The translations under genes were made by a program, and so were the position numbers. Below are positions 1-4,131 of a DNA stretch of 7,163 nt, one piece after another (the first letter of the stretch is position 1; each line of letters opens with the position of its first letter). The stretch comes from an uncultured Atopostipes sp. GTDB taxonomy: Bacteria > Bacillota > Bacilli > Lactobacillales > Carnobacteriaceae_A. The stretch covers positions 1 to 7,163 of the forward strand of contig CAMYQS010000069.1 in the NCBI GenBank assembly GCA_947296835.1. Direction: 5' to 3'. The notes beneath the pieces are model-generated. The model ran no database searches and was not told the DNA's origin. It was given only the letters and a program-made list of their open reading frames with translations.

Positions 1-563
1 AACACATACTCGAAGAAGCCTTTCCTACTATTCATTTCGTTGGTAGTCAGTACACAATTTATTTAATTGCATTGGCTGGTTTTTTATTCTTTTATATGTT
101 TGATACATTCTTAACGCACACTAGAAGACTTCCAACAGATGAATACAGCACGAGTAGTGAGCTAGCATTCTATTGGACAAACGTTATTTTTATATCTTTA
201 TATAATATGTTAATTGGTTACTTTGTTGGTTCGTATAATGTAGAGAGTATATCTTATAGAATTATCTATTTAATCGCTTATGTCATTCACTTTATAGCGA
301 TCAAACATGGTATCTATCATGTATTCCCTAGAAAGTACGAACGACAAGGTAAATACCCTATGATTGTTGGATTATTTATTGGGTATTTCATTGGTTTCTT
401 CTTCCCTGTTTCTGGATTAATTCTGTCAATAAACGAAGCACTCTTAACAGGAGCGATGATTTTAACCGTCTTTAAACATGAGTTGCCAAATGAACAGGAT
501 AGTAAGATGAAAGCATTCACCGTAGGTATTATATCTTCAATCTTATTATTTATGTTACTTTAA
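1..563 (+). CDS. Multi-pass membrane protein, possibly ZIP-like (5' end missing)
   Basis: The reading frame is open from base 3 to the TAA at 561-563, so this is the C-terminal 186 residues of a gene that begins before the window; the TTG at 72 is internal and has no convincing ribosome site. About six hydrophobic segments are visible, near residues 17-37, 53-78, 85-108, 117-135, 138-162 and 170-186, so it is an integral membrane protein. The fragment opens with HILEEAFP and ends with a segment containing LLTGAMILTVFKHELP. This resembles a poorly characterised bacterial branch related to ZIP metal transporters, in which an early H-x-x-E/P helix and a late small-residue helix followed by ELP recur. 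That resemblance is from memory, so metal transport is only a possibility. The gene stands alone here and ends at a strong two-way terminator shared with the convergent neighbour. Confidence 0.85.
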   Translation, partial: HILEEAFPTIHFVGSQYTIYLIALAGFLFFYMFDTFLTHTRRLPTDEYSTSSELAFYWTNVIFISLYNMLIGYFVGSYNVESISYRIIYLIAYVIHFIAIKHGIYHVFPRKYERQGKYPMIVGLFIGYFIGFFFPVSGLILSINEALLTGAMILTVFKHELPNEQDSKMKAFTVGIISSILLFMLL

Positions 564-564
564 T

Positions 565-608
565 AAAAAACGCTTAATGACTTTTCAACTTGTCATTAAG
601 CGTTTTTT
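565..608. terminator. Bidirectional intrinsic terminator
   Basis: Perfect 17-bp inverted repeat (565-581 with 592-608) around a 10-base loop. It starts with six A and ends with six T, so it can act as a hairpin plus U-tract on both strands. It lies between two convergent genes, and the stop codon of the minus-strand gene (607-609) overlaps its right edge. Confidence 0.93.
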
Positions 609-1323
609 ATTGGTATTGAATTAGGTTTAAAACTTTTGGTAAATCCCAAGGTGTAATAATCCCTTCAATCTGACGCCATTCTGTAATTTCCTTCTCATTT
701 GATAACAGAATTAAATACTGATTGCGTCCTGCAGCTAAGTTTCGGGCAAACATCTCTTCTACTTTAAAGAGTGACATATCTAGTGGGATCACTTCATACT
801 GATAATACGTCGTCTCATCCGCCACGATATCCTTAATTCGGACATTAGACAGGTCAATGTTACCATTTGTATAGTTGTGTGCTAGCCAGTTCGTTATTCC
901 ATTATGCGACAAGATTCCCGCAAGTCCCTCTTCACCAAATACTGGAAACTGATACAAGTTATTCTTATTCACAAAATGCAATAGTCGCTCAAAACTATCG
1001 TCTATATTAAAGCTAAAAACTTTACGGCTGAAATACTCCCCTGCTTTATGCGGTTGAATCAACTGTTGTCGAATAAAGATGAGTTGTTCAATAACTTCTT
1101 CAGATGGCATCGCAATATCATATTCAATCGTCTTCTTCTCATGAATCAATATATTCCTCAGCTTACGTATAATATGTAATTCATCTTTAAAACGCGAGAT
1201 GATTGGATCATCTTCCATTTCTTTTAACAAAGAAAAAAAGTCATCATTCGAGTCTGCTTTTTCCATTAAGGCATCGTGTAAGTTATTAAATTCTGAAATA
1301 AATCTTCCCATAGTATCGGCCAT
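607..1323 (-). CDS. CBS-pair protein with HEPN-like helical N-terminal domain
   Basis: A 238-residue soluble protein. Residues 1-95 are predicted all-helical and contain LRNILIHE, giving R56-N57-x3-H61; this fits the R-x4-6-H motif of HEPN-superfamily ribonucleases and toxins. Two CBS repeats follow, at about residues 100-165 (ending GILSHNGITNWLA) and 175-238 (ending GIITPWDLPKVL). CBS pairs usually bind adenosine nucleotides and control an attached domain, so a nucleotide-gated RNA-binding or RNase function is possible but inferred; the N-terminus could be only a dimerisation bundle. I chose the ATG at 1323: AGGAG at 1332-1336 sits 8 bases upstream. The in-frame ATG at 1350, nine codons earlier, has a weak site and would lie about 10 bases from the predicted transcript start. 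It is a single-gene unit with its own promoter and no partner antitoxin gene beside it. Confidence 0.85.
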   Translation of the reverse strand: MADTMGRFISEFNNLHDALMEKADSNDDFFSLLKEMEDDPIISRFKDELHIIRKLRNILIHEKKTIEYDIAMPSEEVIEQLIFIRQQLIQPHKAGEYFSRKVFSFNIDDSFERLLHFVNKNNLYQFPVFGEEGLAGILSHNGITNWLAHNYTNGNIDLSNVRIKDIVADETTYYQYEVIPLDMSLFKVEEMFARNLAAGRNQYLILLSNEKEITEWRQIEGIITPWDLPKVLNLIQYQ

Positions 1324-1329
1324 GTTATC

Positions 1330-1336
1330 CACTCCT
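1330..1336 (-). promoter_or_regulatory. Ribosome binding site deciding the start at 1323
   Basis: On the minus strand this reads AGGAGTG, with 8 bases between AGGAG and the ATG at 1321-1323. It lies inside the longer reading frame that begins at 1350, whose own ATG has only a GAAAG-like sequence close by. This favours the shorter protein. Confidence 0.75.
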
Positions 1337-1366
1337 ATTCTCTTCGACATCTTTCATTTCATTGTT

Positions 1367-1395
1367 ATTATAACGAAAGCAACACTCTTTTTACA
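1367..1395 (-). promoter_or_regulatory. Sigma-A-like promoter for the CBS/HEPN-like gene
   Basis: On the minus strand a perfect TATAAT (-10, bases 1367-1372) is preceded by TGTAAA (1390-1395) at 17-bp spacing; the -35 is poor (3 of 6). The predicted transcript starts near 1360, giving a leader of about 37 bases to the ATG at 1323. Confidence 0.55.
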
Positions 1396-1399
1396 TTAA

Positions 1400-1448
1400 A
1401 ACATAAGAAAACCTTGGATAGATAATCTCTAAAATTATCTATTCAAGG
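1400..1448 (-). terminator. Intrinsic terminator of the FMN reductase gene
   Basis: 15-bp stem (1412-1426 with 1434-1448, one non-Watson-Crick position) with a 7-base loop. On the minus strand it is followed by TTTTCTTATGTTTT, a U-rich tail. The plus-strand side has no T-tract, so it serves the minus-strand reductase and separates it from the next gene's promoter. Confidence 0.8.
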
Positions 1449-1466
1449 CTCTTGGGTTATATCTGA

Positions 1467-2012
1467 TTAATTAATCGCATCAACTAATGATGTGAATTGA
1501 TCGACTGCGGATTGTAAAAATTCTTTTGTACCATTTTGTAAAAACTCTCCGTCTTTACCAAATAACGTTGGTGTTTCTGCGATATAAACTTCAGGTTGTT
1601 GGACCGTGAAAACGTTCAGAAATGTCAACATTTGACGTAAGTGATGGTTTGCACCAAATCCTGAAATAGCTCCAGGAGATTGACTTGCGATTAGCGCAGG
1701 TTTTCCACCCCATTTGTTCTCACCATAAGGACGAGAAGCAACATCTAATGCGTTCTTCAATGCAGCTGGAATTGAACGGTTATGTTCCGGCGTTACGAAA
1801 ATGTAAGCATCTTGTGCACTTACTTCATCACGGAAAGCAACATATTCTGCTGGTGAATCAGCATCGGAATCTTGGTTGTATAATGGTAACTGGTCAATCG
1901 TTAAATAAGTGACATCATAATCCGATGGTAATAATCCTACTAATGCCTTCGCTACGCGTCCTGAAAAAGAACCTTCTCTAATACTACCTACTACGACTCC
2001 AACTTTAGTCAT
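1467..2012 (-). CDS. NAD(P)H-dependent FMN reductase (ChrR/YieF-like)
   Basis: A 181-residue cytosolic flavoprotein of the flavodoxin-fold NADPH-dependent FMN reductase family; members transfer electrons from NAD(P)H to quinones, chromate, azo dyes or free flavin. The FMN phosphate loop is GSIREGSFSGR at residues 9-19. The second flavin-contact motif is TPEHNRSIPAALKNALD (74-90), followed by SRP, a GKP at 103-105 and HHLRQML at 123-129. The layout matches E. coli ChrR/YieF (IPLYD, PEYN, LKNAIDW, YHLRQ), and the length is normal for the family. One small oddity is His77 where PEYN is usual. The ATG at 2012 has an excellent AGGAGG at 2021-2026. The gene is divergent from mntR across 177 bases and has its own terminator. 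The physiological substrate cannot be read from sequence; quinone or flavin reduction against oxidative stress is an inference. Confidence 0.92.
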   Translation of the reverse strand: MTKVGVVVGSIREGSFSGRVAKALVGLLPSDYDVTYLTIDQLPLYNQDSDADSPAEYVAFRDEVSAQDAYIFVTPEHNRSIPAALKNALDVASRPYGENKWGGKPALIASQSPGAISGFGANHHLRQMLTFLNVFTVQQPEVYIAETPTLFGKDGEFLQNGTKEFLQSAVDQFTSLVDAIN

Positions 2013-2061
2013 GTACTATTCCTCCTAGTTTTTATCTAAAATCAATCTTTTCTACCTATTA

Positions 2062-2090
2062 AGTGTATCAATTATCATCTAAGACCTCAA
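2062..2090 (-). promoter_or_regulatory. Candidate promoter of the FMN reductase gene
   Basis: On the minus strand TTGAGG (2085-2090) and TACACT (2062-2067) are spaced by 17 bp, each matching consensus at 4 of 6. The predicted leader is about 43 bases and contains AGGAGG. An overlapping GATAAT (5 of 6) with a poorer -35 is an alternative -10. Confidence 0.4.
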
Positions 2091-2125
2091 AGAATACAGA
2101 CTATGAAAACATTTTAGGATGTATC

Positions 2126-2154
2126 TTGCATTTTAATTTAGCGTGACCTAAACT
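2126..2154 (+). promoter_or_regulatory. Candidate mntR promoter
   Basis: TTGCAT (2126-2131) and TAAACT (2149-2154) are spaced by 17 bp. The predicted transcript begins near 2161, giving a leader of about 29 bases that holds the ribosome site. Both hexamers are imperfect. The region between and over the -10 is occupied by a DtxR-like palindrome. Confidence 0.45.
2137..2152 (+). promoter_or_regulatory. DtxR/MntR-type operator upstream of mntR
   Basis: TTTAGCGTGACCTAAA is an inverted repeat with perfect TTTAG/CTAAA arms and a 6-base centre. It resembles the TTTAGGTTAGCCTAAA-like palindromes bound by DtxR-family repressors. It overlaps the predicted -10 and spacer of the mntR promoter, where a metal-loaded repressor would block RNA polymerase. 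This suggests autoregulation, which is inferred. Confidence 0.55.
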
Positions 2155-2177
2155 ATAGAGAGTAGGAAAGCAAAGAA

Positions 2178-2182
2178 AGGGG
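2178..2182 (+). promoter_or_regulatory. Ribosome binding site for the TTG start of mntR
   Basis: AAGGGG-type sequence (A2178, G2179-2182) ending 7 bases before the TTG at 2190-2192. No ATG or GTG upstream in this frame is better placed, so this site supports the non-AUG start. Confidence 0.75.
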
Positions 2183-2189
2183 AATTCAT

Positions 2190-2858
2190 TTGAAATTTTC
2201 TCCAAGTAAAGAAGATTATATTAAAACGATTTACAGCTTGAATGGTTCCGAAGATATCGTAAGTAACAAACAACTAGCAAACTCATTAGCCGTTTCAGCT
2301 GCTTCCGTCACGGATATGAACAATCGACTAAAAAAAGAAAGTCTAATCACTTACTACCCTTATAAAGGGGTTCAGCTAACAGACTTAGGAATTCAAGTAG
2401 CGAATCAACTAATTCGAAAACATCGTATCTGGGAAGTTTTCTTATTCGAGAAACTAGGGTTTGAGTGGAATGAAGTACACATTGAAGCTGATCGACTCGA
2501 GCACGCGTCATCAGACAAAGTGATTGAACGCTTAAGCGAACTACTCGGGCATCCGGAATATGATCCACATGGTGGCATTATTCCAAACGCAGATGGGACA
2601 GTTGATTTAGATAAAGTTCCGCTCGTCTCTCTTAAAGATATCACTGTCGGTCAGTCTTTTATTGTAAAAGAAGTACCGGATGAAGATTCAGTTTTATTAA
2701 ACTATTTATCACAAAAAGGTTTCTCCCTAAATCACAAATATGAAGTAACCGATATTGAAATGTTTGACGGTACATTGACACTTAAAAACAGTCAAACAGG
2801 TGATGCTTTCACGGTAAGCGGCCAAGCTTTAGAAAAGATTCGCGTTTCAGTAAACTAA
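2190..2858 (+). CDS. mntR: Manganese-dependent DtxR-family transcriptional repressor MntR
   Basis: A 222-residue DtxR-family regulator of the long type. Residues 1-70 form the winged helix-turn-helix (recognition region near VSAASVTDMNNRLKK). Residues 71-140 form the dimerisation/metal domain, with HRIWEVFLFEKLG, EVHIEADRLEH and DPHGGIIP. Residues 150-222 form a FeoA/SH3-like domain. Candidate metal ligands are D9, H78, E82, H97, D101, E104 and H105. D9 replaces Met10 and D101 replaces Cys102 of iron-sensing DtxR; acidic residues at these places mark the manganese-sensing branch (MntR/ScaR), although the Glu11 ligand of Bacillus MntR is Lys12 here. With Mn(II) bound, such proteins repress Mn-uptake genes; no Mn transporter lies in the window, so its targets are elsewhere. 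The start is TTG at 2190 with a good ribosome site. It is monocistronic, with an operator in its own promoter and a terminator just after the stop. Confidence 0.92.
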   Translation: MKFSPSKEDYIKTIYSLNGSEDIVSNKQLANSLAVSAASVTDMNNRLKKESLITYYPYKGVQLTDLGIQVANQLIRKHRIWEVFLFEKLGFEWNEVHIEADRLEHASSDKVIERLSELLGHPEYDPHGGIIPNADGTVDLDKVPLVSLKDITVGQSFIVKEVPDEDSVLLNYLSQKGFSLNHKYEVTDIEMFDGTLTLKNSQTGDAFTVSGQALEKIRVSVN

Positions 2859-2873
2859 GTATTGTTAATAATA

Positions 2874-2910
2874 TATTGGGATTCTTTAACGGATCTCAAT
2901 ACATTTTTTT
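2874..2910 (+). terminator. Intrinsic terminator of mntR
   Basis: 11-bp stem (2874-2884 with 2891-2901, including two G-U pairs) with a 6-base loop TTTAAC, followed by seven T at 2904-2910. It starts 15 bases after the mntR stop. Confidence 0.85.
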
Positions 2911-2916
2911 GTAAAA

Positions 2917-2931
2917 TGATAACGATTTTAA
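2917..2931 (+). promoter_or_regulatory. Possible cre- or Fur/PerR-like box at the deacetylase promoter
   Basis: TGATAACGATTTTA (2917-2930) matches the CcpA cre consensus TGWAANCGNTNWCA at all but two positions, including the central CG. The 15-mer ending at 2931 also matches the 7-1-7 Fur and PerR boxes at 11 of 14 positions. It overlaps the poor -35 region of the downstream gene. The two readings compete, and in AT-rich DNA either could be chance. Confidence 0.25.
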
Positions 2932-2954
2932 AGCAGTTGAATTTGTGATACAAT
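2926..2954 (+). promoter_or_regulatory. Extended -10 promoter of the deacetylase gene
   Basis: TACAAT (2949-2954, 5 of 6) is preceded directly by TGA (2946-2948), an extended -10. The -35 at 17-bp spacing (TTTTAA, 2926-2931) is poor, as is common with extended -10 promoters. Transcription would begin near 2961, leaving a leader of about 37 bases to the ATG at 2998. Confidence 0.55.
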
Positions 2955-2997
2955 TCATCAGTAAATGATATTAAATATAAAAATAGGTGTTGATAAA

Positions 2998-3819
2998 ATG
3001 AAAATCAAATTGTTAACTGTTCTTACTCTATCCTCTCTCGCTCTCACTGCATGTCAAGATCATCCCGCACCAAACGAAGACATAGAGAATCCAGATGATG
3101 AAATAGCTGAAGTCGAACCTGAAGAGACTCCAGAAGAAAATGTAGACGATGAAATCGAAGAAGAAGAGGAAGTTGTTGAGTTTCAATATCAAGTCAATCC
3201 AACACTCTACTCTGTTGAACCCATCAATCCTGATGAAGCAACAGACGAAAAACTTGTGCTTCTTACATATGATGATGCACCTGACGGTAATACGCTAGAA
3301 ATCGCCGAAGCATTAGCTGAACGCAATGTTAGCGCGATATTCTTTGTGAATGGTATGTATATGGAAGATGAAGAAGGGTTCGAAGTCATGCAAAAAGTTC
3401 ATGAAATGGGCTTTGAAATTGCAAACCACACGCACACTCATGCGACATTACCTGACAACACTGAAGAGGACCAAAAAGAGGAAATCTTAAAAACAAGCGA
3501 GATTATTGAAAAAGCAATTGGTGAAAAACCTCGTTTCTTCCGTGCTCCACATGGTATGAATACAGACTACAGTAAGCAATTAGTCGTTGATGAGGGTATG
3601 AAGCTGATGAACTGGTCATTTGGTTACGACTGGATGGGTGAATACCAGGATGCAGCTGCACTAATAGACATCACATTAAACGCACCTGAATTAGGTAACG
3701 GATCAAATATCCTAATGCATGATCGTACTTGGACAGCAGAAGCTACACCAGCAATCGTAGACGGATTAATCGAACAAGGATTCACAATTATTGATCCTAA
3801 ATTACTATCACACGAATAA
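2998..3819 (+). CDS. Lipoprotein polysaccharide deacetylase (NodB domain, CE4)
   Basis: A 273-residue exported lipoprotein. Residues 1-18 are a signal peptide (KIK, then a hydrophobic core) ending in lipobox LTAC, so Cys19 would be lipidated and the protein anchored outside the membrane. Residues 21-84 are a linker with no Lys or Arg, and 22 of residues 21-61 are Asp or Glu. The NodB domain (about 86-270) shows the CE4 motifs in order: TYDDAP (90-95; D92 base, D93 metal), H144-T-x-x-H148 (metal), R182-A-P-H-G186, W206 with D211-W212, and ILMHD with H241. It should remove acetyl groups from N-acetylated sugars, most likely in peptidoglycan or another surface polymer; the substrate is inferred. 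Motif 1 has Ala where TFDDG is usual. I chose the ATG at 2998 because AGGTG (2985-2989) lies 8 bases upstream and the signal peptide then begins properly; the ATG at 2965 would be almost at the transcript start. Monocistronic. Confidence 0.92.
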   Translation: MKIKLLTVLTLSSLALTACQDHPAPNEDIENPDDEIAEVEPEETPEENVDDEIEEEEEVVEFQYQVNPTLYSVEPINPDEATDEKLVLLTYDDAPDGNTLEIAEALAERNVSAIFFVNGMYMEDEEGFEVMQKVHEMGFEIANHTHTHATLPDNTEEDQKEEILKTSEIIEKAIGEKPRFFRAPHGMNTDYSKQLVVDEGMKLMNWSFGYDWMGEYQDAAALIDITLNAPELGNGSNILMHDRTWTAEATPAIVDGLIEQGFTIIDPKLLSHE

Positions 3820-3827
3820 ATTAAGAT

Positions 3828-3867
3828 AAGCAGAGAAAGAGTGACTTTACACTATCCTCTGCTTTTT
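3828..3867 (+). terminator. Intrinsic terminator of the deacetylase gene
   Basis: 8-bp outer stem AAGCAGAG/CTCTGCTT (3828-3835 with 3857-3864) whose T-tract runs to 3867. A possible inner AGTG/CACT pairing extends the hairpin. It begins 9 bases after the stop codon. Confidence 0.75.
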
Positions 3868-4054
3868 GTGTTCTCTGAACTAGCTGTTCATTACGCGATA
3901 GTTGAAAAAAGTTTACAATTAAGTTGTATTTGTTTTATGGAAAGATAATTTACAGTTATTTAATTTCAGAATCCTTCAATATACACAACTAACCTCATTC
4001 TAGTTCTCAAATTCCAAAAGTTGATAATAAAAACACAATCATCTCCCTATAAAA
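3868..4054. other. Intergenic stretch between convergent genes, no gene seen
   Basis: The whole gap between the deacetylase and glgP stops is 312 bases, with a terminator at each side. The remaining 187 AT-rich bases hold no open frame with a ribosome site, no convincing promoter and no RNA gene. One short inverted repeat, TACAA/TTGTA at 3914-3928, lacks a T-tract. Confidence 0.6.
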
Positions 4055-4106
4055 AGAAAACAGCCCTTGTAAATCGTATAATACGATCTACAAGGGCTTG
4101 TTTTCT
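4046..4106 (-). terminator. Strong intrinsic terminator of the malQ-glgP operon
   Basis: A long hairpin pairs 4055-4078 with 4082-4106: about 24 pairs with one bulged base, one G-U pair on the minus strand and a 3-base loop, including a GC-rich GCCCTTGTA core. On the minus strand a T-rich tail follows (TTTTCTTTTTATAG). It begins 25 bases downstream of the glgP stop; the plus-strand side lacks a good tail. Confidence 0.9.
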
Positions 4107-4131
4107 AGGGGTATTAGTTACATTGAAGAAA

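Noticed and set aside
72..563. TTG at 72 as the true start of the membrane protein
   Set aside because: The frame continues to the window edge with plausible membrane-protein sequence, and no ribosome site precedes the TTG.
607..1323. A complete toxin-antitoxin module
   Set aside because: Only the HEPN-like motif supports this; no MNT-type nucleotidyltransferase or other antitoxin gene is adjacent.
1199..1399. Plus-strand open frame opposite the CBS/HEPN-like gene
   Set aside because: It lies mostly antisense to a well-supported coding gene, with no ribosome site or recognisable domain.
1607..1620. Near-perfect cre-like sequence TGAAAACGTTCAGA inside the FMN reductase coding region
   Set aside because: It matches the consensus at all but one position, but one such hit in about 7 kb of AT-rich DNA is not surprising. 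It lies about 400 bases into a gene, far from any promoter.
2071..2077. TGATAAT (minus strand), a Fur-box half-site near the FMN reductase promoter
   Set aside because: The second half-site does not follow; only a short AT-rich match remains.
2347..2644. Two minus-strand open frames opposite mntR
   Set aside because: They are antisense to the conserved metal-binding domain of mntR and have no start signals.
3914..3928. TACAA/TTGTA inverted repeat in the convergent gap
   Set aside because: The arms are only 5 bp, there is no T-tract or flanking promoter, and AT-rich DNA yields such repeats readily.
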